8,852 bases of DNA from Pseudomonadota bacterium (GTDB lineage: Bacteria; Pseudomonadota; Alphaproteobacteria; Acetobacterales; Acetobacteraceae), in assembly GCA_021841985.1 (NCBI GenBank), contig JAKCCP010000319.1:1-8852 (forward strand), given 5' to 3'. Below the pieces are notes generated by a model that was not told the origin of the DNA, searched no databases, and saw only the letters and a program-made list of their open reading frames with translations. The translations under genes and the position numbers were made by a program. Position 1 is the first letter of the stretch. The number at the start of each line of letters is the position of its first letter. This document shows positions 1 through 6,457 of the stretch, in pieces.

Positions 1-250
1 ACATCCGCCCCGAGAGTCGCGCCGAATGCGCCGGCAACAGACGCAACAGAGACAGGCCCGTCACTGTTTTCCCGCAGCCGCTTTCGCCGACAATGCCGAC
101 CCGCTCACCGGCGGCGATGGTCGCGACCGGCGGCTCCGGGTTATGGTGTCCGACATACCGGCGGCGGTGAGGAAATCCGTGTAGTCGCGGGCACAGGCGA
201 TACCCCCGCCGGCGCCATGGGAAATGCTCTTCCAGGGTGACGATGCGCAA
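1..250 (-). CDS. ABC transporter ATP-binding protein, peptide/nickel type (DppD/OppD-like), partial, atypical N-terminus
   Basis: The frame is open from a possible TTG start at 250-248 to the left edge, about 83 codons, and the gene continues outside the window. The clear part is at 1-120: AAGERVGIVGESGCGKT followed by VTGLSLLRLLP. This is the Walker A region of oligopeptide/dipeptide-type ABC ATPases, which power uptake of peptides or similar solutes from the cytoplasmic face of the membrane. The first residues, RIVTLEEHFP, could be the usual first beta strand of such ATPases. About 40 residues between this and the Walker A region look unlike the family: they are rich in Arg, His and Pro and lack the usual 'V.AVDGVSF' segment. 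A purine-rich GAAAGGGA lies just upstream of the TTG. The gene follows the EF-G-like gene on the same strand after 53 bases. It could be a normal gene with a divergent start, or a 5' rearranged remnant. No in-frame ATG is available before Walker A. Confidence 0.6.
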   Translation of the reverse strand, partial: MRIVTLEEHFPWRRRGYRLCPRLHGFPHRRRYVGHHNPEPPVATIAAGERVGIVGESGCGKTVTGLSLLRLLPAHSARLSGRM

Positions 251-303
251 TGCGGATCCCTTTCTTCTCGTCCCTGGCTCTTCGCCTCGGGCGCGTGTCG
301 GCC

Positions 304-2268
304 CTACCGGCCGGCGGCCACCGCGACCTTCTCGGCCAGGGCGCCCGGCGCCTCGGCGAGGTGATCGAAACGCCGACGATAGCTGCCAAGCCCCTGGGTC
401 TGCGAGCGCAGATCGATGATCAGCCCGTGCAGCTCGGCCGCCGGCATCAGCGCCTCGACCTCGTCCCAGCCCGGCCAGCCGGGCTTTTCGGCGTACCCCA
501 GAATCCGCCCCCGCCGCGCCGACAGCAGGCGCTGCGCGCTCGACGTGAAATCGTTCGGCAGAATGAGCGTGACCTGGTCGACGGGCTCGAGCAGCACCGG
601 ATCGGCCTCGGCGAGCGCCTCCTGGATCGCCATCCTGGTCGCGGTCTTGAACGCCATGTCGGAGCTATCGACGCTGTGGAATCCGCCATCGACCAGCGTC
701 ACCGCGACATCGACCACCGGGTAGCCGAACACGCCCTTCTGCAACGTCGCCTCCGCCGCCTCGGCGACCGCGGGGATGAATTGCCGCGGCACCGCGCCGC
801 CGACGATCTTGTCGATGAACAAAAACCCCTCGCCACGCCCGCGCGGCGCGATCTCCAGCGTCACATCGGCGAACTGGCCGTGGCCGCCGGTCTGGCGCTT
901 GAAGCGGGCATGGCGGCGGGCCGGGCGGCGGATGGTCTCCTTGAACGCGACCATCGGCCGATGCGAGGCAAGCCGCAGATGATACGCCTTGGCCAGACGC
1001 TCCAGCACCGCGTTGAGATGGATTTCGCCTTGCCCCTGCAACACCGTCTCCCCGGTTTCGGGGTTTTGCACGACGGTCAGGGCCGGATCCTCCTCGGCGA
1101 TTTTCTGCAAGGCGCCGGAGAGTTTCACGTCATCCTTGCGGTCTTCGGTCGCGATCGCCAGCGTATGCACCGAAGGCGGCGGCGCCGGCCAGGGGAGTGC
1201 CTCGGCGCCGTCATCGGCGCTGAGCACGCTTCCCGTCGCCGCCGCCTCCAGCCGGCCGAGCGCGACCAGCGCGCCCGGCCCGGCCTCGACGATTTTCTGC
1301 ATCTCATCGCCGATGAAGCGCTGAATGCCGCCGATGCGCGCGCCGGCGAGGGTCATGCCGTCGCGGATCCGGCCCCGCCAGACACGCGCGAGCGAAAGCT
1401 TGCCGGCATGTCCGGCATGGACGGTCTTGAACACCTGCGCCAAGGCGTCACCCTCGGGGGCGACGCCGCGCCGGCGCGCGGTTTCGGCGGCCGAAGGGGC
1501 GTCATGGCGGAGCGCTTTCCACAGCCGCCGCACCCCCTGGCGGCGCTCGGCGGCGCCGAACAGCACCTCGGCGATGGCGCCGGCGCGCTGGTCGCGGCGC
1601 AATTGCTCGAACACCTCCTCCGGCGTCGGCACGATATCCTCGAGCAGCTTTTCGAGCAGCGCGTCGTCGTGATCGGCGAGCGTCTCAAGGAGACCCGCCC
1701 GCGCCTCCTGCTCGCGCGAGACGATCTCGGAGGGCATCGCGATCAGCTCCGAGGGCGCGCCCTCGCGATAGCGCCAGGCGCGCTCGCTCGCGACATCGAC
1801 ATAGCCGGTGATCTGCTCGCCGACCCGGATCGGCACCTCGCGCAGCACCAGCGGCCGCCGGCTCAAGCCCTGTAGCGCCGCCAAGGTGTCGCGCACCCGG
1901 CCGGTGAAACCGTCGATCCGGTTGATGAACACCAGATACGGCGTCCCGGCCTCGGCGAGGGCGCGGAAATAGGGCGCGGAGGCGAGCGCCCGGGCGGGAT
2001 CGGGATCGGCGACCAGCACCGCGAAATCGGCCACCGCCAGCGCCGCCTCGGTTTCGTGGAAAAATTCGATGGAGCCGGGGCAATCGAGCAGCGACCAGTT
2101 TTCGCCGAGATAGGTCGCGCCGCCAAGCTGCAACCCCGCTCCTCGCGCCCCCCGCGTCCGTCGCGGCGGCGCCCCGGCGAGATCCAGCAACGCCTCGAAC
2201 AGCGCCGTCTTGCCCACCCCGAACGGGCCGATCAGCGCAAATGAGCGGGAAATAGCGTCGTCGGACAT
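304..2268 (-). CDS. Elongation factor G-like protein (EF-G paralog with degenerate GTPase centre)
   Basis: This is a 654-residue protein with the full EF-G domain order. The G domain covers about residues 10-255, domain II about 275-355, domain III about 366-440 (LQGQGEIHLNAVLERL matches the EF-G 'GMGELHLE' element), domain IV about 445-560 (GGHGQFADV, then VDSSDMAF) and domain V about 562-645. Canonical EF-G drives ribosomal translocation with GTP. Here P-loop GPFGVGKT (14-21) is intact, but G3 is DCPGS (62-66) where EF-G has DTPGH, so Ser66 replaces the catalytic His. G4 is NRID (116-119) instead of NK.D. The P-loop to G3 distance is about 20 residues shorter than in EF-G, and no 'RGITI' switch I motif is visible. 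As I recall, alphaproteobacteria carry EF-G-like paralogs with a DCPGS-type G3, so this is probably a family trait and not decay. The canonical fusA neighbours (rpsL, rpsG, tuf) are absent. The ATG start is preceded by AGGGG six bases upstream. The role is unknown; it is unlikely to be the housekeeping EF-G. Confidence 0.9.
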   Translation of the reverse strand: MSDDAISRSFALIGPFGVGKTALFEALLDLAGAPPRRTRGARGAGLQLGGATYLGENWSLLDCPGSIEFFHETEAALAVADFAVLVADPDPARALASAPYFRALAEAGTPYLVFINRIDGFTGRVRDTLAALQGLSRRPLVLREVPIRVGEQITGYVDVASERAWRYREGAPSELIAMPSEIVSREQEARAGLLETLADHDDALLEKLLEDIVPTPEEVFEQLRRDQRAGAIAEVLFGAAERRQGVRRLWKALRHDAPSAAETARRRGVAPEGDALAQVFKTVHAGHAGKLSLARVWRGRIRDGMTLAGARIGGIQRFIGDEMQKIVEAGPGALVALGRLEAAATGSVLSADDGAEALPWPAPPPSVHTLAIATEDRKDDVKLSGALQKIAEEDPALTVVQNPETGETVLQGQGEIHLNAVLERLAKAYHLRLASHRPMVAFKETIRRPARRHARFKRQTGGHGQFADVTLEIAPRGRGEGFLFIDKIVGGAVPRQFIPAVAEAAEATLQKGVFGYPVVDVAVTLVDGGFHSVDSSDMAFKTATRMAIQEALAEADPVLLEPVDQVTLILPNDFTSSAQRLLSARRGRILGYAEKPGWPGWDEVEALMPAAELHGLIIDLRSQTQGLGSYRRRFDHLAEAPGALAEKVAVAAGR

Positions 2269-2429
2269 CTCTCACCCCCTCGAAAAAGCGTTCTTGAAAA
2301 AATCTTTCCGTGATCCTCCGCCTTTTTCCGCCTCCTCTGCAAGCCTTTCTCGCGCCCTTGCCTCCGCGGTCGCCCGCCGCCATTCTCGCCGCCGGATCCG
2401 CGCCCCAGATTCGTATCCAAGGAGACATC
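2269..2429. promoter_or_regulatory. Divergent intergenic region between the EF-G-like gene and ttuC
   Basis: This 161-base spacer separates two divergently read genes and must hold the promoters for both. The half nearest the EF-G-like gene (about 2281-2330) is noticeably richer in A and T than its surroundings, with A-runs and a TTGAAA at 2294-2299. I could not pair that hexamer with a convincing -10 at the right spacing, so I do not call a promoter box. No clear operator palindrome or riboswitch fold was seen. The ttuC ribosome binding site is at its right end. Confidence 0.4.
2419..2425 (+). promoter_or_regulatory. Ribosome binding site that decides the ttuC start
   Basis: AAGGAGA lies four bases before the ATG at 2430, a near-perfect Shine-Dalgarno match. 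It favours that ATG over an in-frame ATG at 2310. The extra 40 residues from 2310 would be Pro/Leu/Ala-rich and are not part of the dehydrogenase family, whose members begin with the beta strand that reads YKIAAIPADGIGPEV here. Confidence 0.8.
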
Positions 2430-3509
2430 ATGCGCCGCTACAAAATCGCCGCCATCCCGGCCGATGGCATCGGCCCGGAAGTGATCCATGCCGGGCTCGA
2501 GGTTCTGGCAGCCCTCGCCGCGCGCCACGGCGACTTCGCGCTCGACGTCGAGACGCTCGATTGGGGCTCGGCGCGCTATCGCAAGCTCGGCGCCTTGATG
2601 CCGGAAGACGGGCTCGCGCATCTCCGCGGGATGGATGCGATCTATTTCGGCGCCGTCGGCGCGCCGGACGTGCCGGACCACATCACCCTCTGGGGCCTCC
2701 GGCTGCCGATCTGCCAGGGCTTCGACCAATACGCCAATGTCCGCCCGACCCGCATCCTGCCCGGCGTGAAAAGCCCGCTCGCCGGGGTTGGCCCGGGCGA
2801 TCTCGACTGGGTGATCGTGCGCGAGAATTCCGAGGGCGAATACGCCGGCAATGGCGGGCGGACGCATCGCGGCCTCCCCGAGGAGGTCGGGACCGAGGTC
2901 GCGATCTTCACCCGCGTCGGCGTCACGCGGATCATGCGCTTTGCCTTCCGCCTCGCCGCCGCGCGCCCGCGCCGGCACCTCACGGTGGTGACGAAATCCA
3001 ACGCCCAGCGCTTCGGCATGGTGATGTGGGACGAAATCGCCGCCGAGATCGCCGCCGAGTTCCCGACCGTCACCTGGGACAAGGAGCTGGTCGATGCGAT
3101 GACCACGCGCATGGTGCGCCGCCCGGCCTCGATCGATACCGTGGTCGCGACCAACCTCCACGCCGATATCCTCTCCGATCTCGCCGCCGCCCTCGCCGGC
3201 TCGCTCGGCATCGCGCCGACCGGCAATATCGACCCCGAGCGGCGCTTCCCCTCGATGTTCGAGCCGATCCACGGCTCCGCCTTCGACATCACGGGGAAGG
3301 GCATCGCCAATCCGGTCGGCAGTTTCTGGAGCGCCGCGATGATGCTCGACCATCTTGGCGAAAACGGTGCCGCGCAAGCCCTGATGACAGCGGTGGAGCA
3401 GGTTTGCGCCGCCGGAATCGTCACCCCCGATCTCGGCGGCAAGGCGACGACGAAGGAAGTCACGCAAGCGGTGTGCGCGGCGATCGCCGGGGCGAACGTA
3501 GCGGGGTAA
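2430..3509 (+). CDS. ttuC: Tartrate dehydrogenase/decarboxylase (TtuC/DmlA family)
   Basis: This 359-residue protein is full length for NAD-dependent beta-hydroxyacid oxidative decarboxylases of the isopropylmalate dehydrogenase fold. It is closest in motif to tartrate dehydrogenase/decarboxylase, which converts tartrate to oxaloglycolate or D-glycerate, and to D-malate dehydrogenase, which yields pyruvate and CO2. Visible family elements are ADGIGPEV (11-18), VGAPDVPDHITLWGLRLPIC (76-95, typical of the TtuC/DmlA branch), R105 and R131 for substrate carboxylates, Y138, K189 in VVTKSN, D222, and D246/D250 in the metal-binding TNLHADILSD stretch. The cofactor-side motif HGSAFDITGKGIANP is at 281-295. 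It acts in the cytoplasm as a dimer with Mg2+ or Mn2+, going by the family. It is a single plus-strand gene between two minus-strand units, with no regulator or dicarboxylate transporter beside it. Sequence alone does not separate L-/meso-tartrate from D-malate preference; leuB is less likely because of the TtuC-type 76-95 segment. Confidence 0.92.
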   Translation: MRRYKIAAIPADGIGPEVIHAGLEVLAALAARHGDFALDVETLDWGSARYRKLGALMPEDGLAHLRGMDAIYFGAVGAPDVPDHITLWGLRLPICQGFDQYANVRPTRILPGVKSPLAGVGPGDLDWVIVRENSEGEYAGNGGRTHRGLPEEVGTEVAIFTRVGVTRIMRFAFRLAAARPRRHLTVVTKSNAQRFGMVMWDEIAAEIAAEFPTVTWDKELVDAMTTRMVRRPASIDTVVATNLHADILSDLAAALAGSLGIAPTGNIDPERRFPSMFEPIHGSAFDITGKGIANPVGSFWSAAMMLDHLGENGAAQALMTAVEQVCAAGIVTPDLGGKATTKEVTQAVCAAIAGANVAG

Positions 3510-3520
3510 AAGGAAGAATC

Positions 3521-3543
3521 GTTCTTTTTTACGAAAAAAGAAC
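3521..3543. repeat. A/T-rich perfect inverted repeat in the convergent spacer
   Basis: The arms GTTCTTTTTT (3521-3530) and AAAAAAGAAC (3534-3543) are perfectly complementary over 10 bases around a 3-base loop, ACG. It starts 12 bases after the ttuC stop. No T-run follows on the plus strand outside the stem, so it is not a textbook intrinsic terminator for ttuC, but a termination or 3'-end stabilising role for one or both convergent transcripts is plausible. Its composition contrasts strongly with the GC-rich genes on either side. Confidence 0.55.
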
Positions 3544-3587
3544 CAAAAAACTTTTATCCGTTGGAGCGGTGCCCGAGGCACCGCTCC
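3544..3587 (-). terminator. Probable terminator of the pyrimidine/ABC transporter operon
   Basis: A perfect 11-base stem, GGAGCGGTGCC (3563-3573) with GGCACCGCTCC (3577-3587), encloses a 3-base loop. Read on the minus strand, it lies 18 bases after the stop of the binding-protein gene and is followed about 10 bases later by AAAAGTTTTTTGG, giving a U-run in the transcript. The gap between stem and U-run is longer than in an ideal intrinsic terminator, so efficiency is uncertain. On the plus strand the same hairpin lies 53 bases after ttuC and could also act there, but no T-run follows it. Confidence 0.6.
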
Positions 3588-3605
3588 GCGCGGAAGCCAA
3601 GATCG

Positions 3606-4610
3606 TTATTTCTGGGCGAACGCCTTGTCCCAGACAGCGTGGGTGGTCGCGCCCTCGGGGTGCTTGGAGATCACCGGGTCGGATTTGCCGGCGAGCAGTT
3701 CATCGACCGTGCGCTCATAGGATGCCGTCTCCAGATAGCCGAGGCCGTGGCCGCCGCCGGGGATGAGCTTCGCGACCTCGCTCATCATCGTCGTCTGATG
3801 GCGCTCGGTCTGGGCGCCGGTCGTGTCATTGTCGAGCACGATCTGAACCGCCTCTTTCTGGTGGTCCATCGCATACTGCCAGCCCTTCATCGAACCACGC
3901 AGAAACCGCGCCAGGCGATCGACCATGTTGGGATCGGCGAGCTTCGGTTGCAGCGCGTAAAGCCCGTCCTCCAAGGTCGCGACCCCTTCGGTCTCGTATT
4001 TGAACACGACGAGCTGATCGGGCTTCATGCCGGCCTCGATCAATTGCCAGTATTCGTTATAGGTCATGGTGGAGATGCAGGCCGCCTGCTTCTGTAGCAA
4101 GGGATCGACGTTGAACCCCTGTTTCAGCACCTTGACATCGGCATTGGGGCCGGAGGTGGTGTAGTTCAGCTTCGCCATCCAGGCGAGAAACGGGTATTCA
4201 TTGCCGGCGAACCACACCCCGAGCGTCTTGCCCTTGAAATCCTTCGGTGTGCGCACGCCGCTATCCTTGCGGCAGGTGAGTTCGAGGCCGGATTTCTGGA
4301 ACACCTGCGCGATGTTGACCAGCGGCACGCCTTTCTCGCGCGTCGCCAGCGCCGATGGCATCCAATCGACGACGACATCGGCGCCGCCGCCGGCGATCAC
4401 CTGCGAGGGGTTGATGTCCGGGCCACCGGGCTTGATGGTGACGTCGAGATTTTCGTCCTTGTAGAACCCCTTGGCCTTGGCGACGTAATAGCCGGCGAAT
4501 TGCGCCTGCGTCACCCATTTGAGCTGCAAGGTGAGCGGATCGGCGGCGAGCGCCGGGCGGATCAGGCTCCCGGCGAGAAAGATGGCGGAAAGCAGCAAGG
4601 ATCTCTTCAT
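3606..4610 (-). CDS. Periplasmic substrate-binding protein of an ABC transporter (NMT1/THI5-like, SsuA/ThiY superfamily)
   Basis: This 334-residue protein is the last gene of the operon. The first 22-23 residues form a Sec signal peptide: basic MKR, a hydrophobic core, then PALA before ADP. The mature protein opens with LTLQLKWVTQAQFAGYYVAK, the usual start of NMT1/THI5-like binding proteins, where a strand is followed by a substrate-pocket aromatic and 'GxYVAxxKGFY'. GGGADVVVDW (74-83) and the VRTPKDFKGKTLGVW segment (119-133) match the family's hinge and lobe motifs. It would capture a small ligand in the periplasm and deliver it to the two permeases encoded just upstream. Members bind thiamine pyrimidine precursors, riboflavin, sulfonates or nitrate-like ligands; the operon points to a pyrimidine or ureide, but the ligand is not shown by sequence. 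The ATG at 4610 has GGGGGA four bases upstream; an upstream in-frame extension crosses the permease gene in another frame and is rejected. The gap to the permease gene is 20 bases. Confidence 0.9.
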   Translation of the reverse strand: MKRSLLLSAIFLAGSLIRPALAADPLTLQLKWVTQAQFAGYYVAKAKGFYKDENLDVTIKPGGPDINPSQVIAGGGADVVVDWMPSALATREKGVPLVNIAQVFQKSGLELTCRKDSGVRTPKDFKGKTLGVWFAGNEYPFLAWMAKLNYTTSGPNADVKVLKQGFNVDPLLQKQAACISTMTYNEYWQLIEAGMKPDQLVVFKYETEGVATLEDGLYALQPKLADPNMVDRLARFLRGSMKGWQYAMDHQKEAVQIVLDNDTTGAQTERHQTTMMSEVAKLIPGGGHGLGYLETASYERTVDELLAGKSDPVISKHPEGATTHAVWDKAFAQK

Positions 4611-4630
4611 TTTGTCCCCCTTCGATGCGT

Positions 4631-5569
4631 TTACGATGAGCCGCGAAACGATGGATGCCAGAACGTCACGGCACGTTCGAGCAAGGCAAGCGCACCAAAA
4701 CTCAGCGAGCCGGCCAAGGCCGCGACGGTGATGGTCGCCCATACCAGATCGAGATTCATCTTCGCCGCCTCGGTGGAAATGCGAAACCCCATGCCGAGGA
4801 TGGGTGTTCCGAAAAACTCCGCCACCACCGCGCCGATCAGGGCCAGCGTGGAATTGAGCTTGAGTGCTGTGAAGATATGCGGGAGCGCCGCGGGCAGGCG
4901 GAGCTTGAGCAAGGTCGCGCCATAGCGCGCGGCGTAGCTTTGCATCAGATCGCGCTCGATCGCGCCCGCTTCGGCGAGGCCCGCGGTGGTATTCACCAGC
5001 ATCGGGAAAAACGTCATCACCACGACGACGGCGGCCTTGGACGGCCATTCGAACCCGAACCACATCACCATGATCGGCGCGATGCCGACGATCGGCATGG
5101 CGCTGATCATGTTGCCCATCGGCAAGAATCCGCGCTTCAGGAACGGCGAGCGGTCGATGGCGAGCGCGACCAGGAATCCGGCGCCGCAGCCGAGCGCGTA
5201 GCCGGCGATGACGGCGTGGAGATAGGTCTGCGCGAAATCCTGCGTGAGCAGCGCGAGATGGGCGCCGAAGGCGCGCGCGATCGCCGATGGCGGCGGGAGA
5301 AGAACGAAGGGCACGGCAAAGCCGATGACCAGCATCTCCCAGAGCCAGAGCAAAAGGAATCCGAACAGCGCCGGGGTCGCGAGCCGCGCGAACCACCCCT
5401 CGCCGCGGGCGAACCCGACCATCGCCAGAAACAACGCGAGAACCGCGATCGCCGCCAGAGCGAGCGTCGCGCCGAGCGTCGCGCCAGGGGCCGCATCAGC
5501 GACCGCGAAGCGCGCGAGCGTCGCCCCGGCCAGCCCGAGCGCGGTCCATAAAAACGGTGCCGCCTTCAT
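4631..5569 (-). CDS. ABC transporter permease 2 (SsuC/ThiX-like, BPD_transp_1 family)
   Basis: This 312-residue integral inner-membrane protein is one half of the transport channel. The permease core has hydrophobic segments at about residues 66-90, 115-138, 150-172, 178-197, 236-254 and 275-298. The ATPase-docking loop, MQSYAARYGATLLKLRLPAALP, occupies about 209-230; the usual Gly of the EAA motif appears to be Ala. Two additional hydrophobic stretches at about 6-24 and 32-53 precede the normal core, an extension not seen in its partner permease. The start ATG (5569) overlaps the stop of permease 1 by four bases (ATGA), so translation is probably coupled. It differs clearly from permease 1, so the transporter is predicted to be a heterodimer. 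The substrate is unassigned. Confidence 0.9.
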   Translation of the reverse strand: MKAAPFLWTALGLAGATLARFAVADAAPGATLGATLALAAIAVLALFLAMVGFARGEGWFARLATPALFGFLLLWLWEMLVIGFAVPFVLLPPPSAIARAFGAHLALLTQDFAQTYLHAVIAGYALGCGAGFLVALAIDRSPFLKRGFLPMGNMISAMPIVGIAPIMVMWFGFEWPSKAAVVVVMTFFPMLVNTTAGLAEAGAIERDLMQSYAARYGATLLKLRLPAALPHIFTALKLNSTLALIGAVVAEFFGTPILGMGFRISTEAAKMNLDLVWATITVAALAGSLSFGALALLERAVTFWHPSFRGSS

Positions 5570-6450
5570 AGCCGCCCGCCCCGGCGCCGCGCCGCCAGCG
5601 TCTCGATCAGCGACACCGCGGCGAGACCCAGCATCGACATCGCCGCCGCCATGAACAGCGCCGCCCAGATCTGCACCGTCTGGCCATAATAGGAGCCGGC
5701 GAGCAGCCGCGCGCCGAGACCGGCCTGCGCCCCGGTCGGCAATTCGGCAACGATCGCGCCGACCAGCGCGAGGGTCACGGCGATGCGCAAGCTCGGGAAC
5801 AGAAACCCGAGCGAGGCCGGGAAGCGCAGCAGCGAAAACACCTGCATCGCCCGCGCGTCATAGGTGCGCATGAGATCGAGTTGCAGCGGATCCGGCGCGC
5901 GTAGCCCCTTCACCATGCCGACGGTGATCGGAAAAAACGCGAGATAGCCAGCGATCGCCGCTTTCGGCAGCAACCCGGTGATGCCGAGATTGCCGAGCAC
6001 CACCACCACCATCGGCGCGATCGCCAGCACCGGCACGGTCTGGCTCGCGATCACCCAGGGCATCAGCGAGCGGTCGAGCAGGCGGACATGCACGATGCCG
6101 ATCGCCAGCAGAAGACCGAGCGCGAGCGCGAAGCCGAGCCCGGCCAGCGCCGCCGAAACGGTGACCCAGGCGTGATAGACGAGGCTGCGCGGCGAGGTTA
6201 TCGGATGGGTAAACAGACTCCGCGCCAGCTCGACCGCGATCTGATGCGGCGCCGGCAACACCGGCCGCGTCATCGACCAGGTGGCGGCGGCGAGATCGCG
6301 AAACCCCGCGCCCTCCGCCAATTGTTCGCGCGCTTGCGGCGCATTGAGTGCCACCGCGCCGACATACCAAACCGCGATCAGCGCGAGGATGACGGCGATC
6401 AGCGGCAATGTCGCGCCTTCCCGCGCCAATGACGTGCGCCCGCCGCGCAT
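5566..6450 (-). CDS. ABC transporter permease 1 (SsuC/ThiX-like, BPD_transp_1 family)
   Basis: This 294-residue inner-membrane protein has an N-terminal anchor at about residues 14-36. A roughly 50-residue, probably periplasmic, loop follows, and then membrane segments at about 93-121, 131-153, 160-180, 220-236 and 262-284. The cytoplasmic coupling loop is MRTYDARAMQVFSLLRFPAS (about 194-213), which aligns with the family's 'MRSYGASRRQVFWKLRLPAA', with Asp in place of the EAA-motif Gly. It would pair with permease 2 and be driven by the ATPase encoded seven bases upstream. No strong Shine-Dalgarno is visible in that gap, so reinitiation after the ATPase stop is likely. Its stop overlaps the permease 2 start by four bases. 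The family is certain; the transported ligand is not. Confidence 0.9.
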   Translation of the reverse strand: MRGGRTSLAREGATLPLIAVILALIAVWYVGAVALNAPQAREQLAEGAGFRDLAAATWSMTRPVLPAPHQIAVELARSLFTHPITSPRSLVYHAWVTVSAALAGLGFALALGLLLAIGIVHVRLLDRSLMPWVIASQTVPVLAIAPMVVVVLGNLGITGLLPKAAIAGYLAFFPITVGMVKGLRAPDPLQLDLMRTYDARAMQVFSLLRFPASLGFLFPSLRIAVTLALVGAIVAELPTGAQAGLGARLLAGSYYGQTVQIWAALFMAAAMSMLGLAAVSLIETLAARRRGGRL

Positions 6451-6457
6451 CTAGCGC

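Noticed and set aside
250..1875. A 541-codon plus-strand open frame opposite the EF-G-like gene
   Set aside because: Its translation is Arg/His/Asp/Gly-rich with no recognisable domain, and it lies wholly opposite a gene with clear family motifs. Long antisense frames are expected in GC-rich DNA.
2281..2322. Possible sigma-70 promoter beginning at TTGAAA (2294-2299)
   Set aside because: No acceptable -10 hexamer at 16-18 base spacing on the plus strand.
2232..3581. A 449-codon minus-strand open frame opposite ttuC
   Set aside because: Low-complexity Arg/Asp/Gly/His composition typical of antisense shadows; it covers a strongly conserved dehydrogenase and crosses two intergenic spacers.
4611..5396. 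N-terminal extension of the binding protein into the permease 2 region
   Set aside because: The extension is out-of-frame permease DNA. The signal peptide and ribosome binding site place the start at 4610.
4655..5551. Plus-strand open frames opposite the permease, ATPase and carbamoylase genes (also 6470-7471 and 7378-8673)
   Set aside because: They are mirror images of conserved genes, rich in Arg, Asp and His, without any domain or ribosome binding site worth noting.
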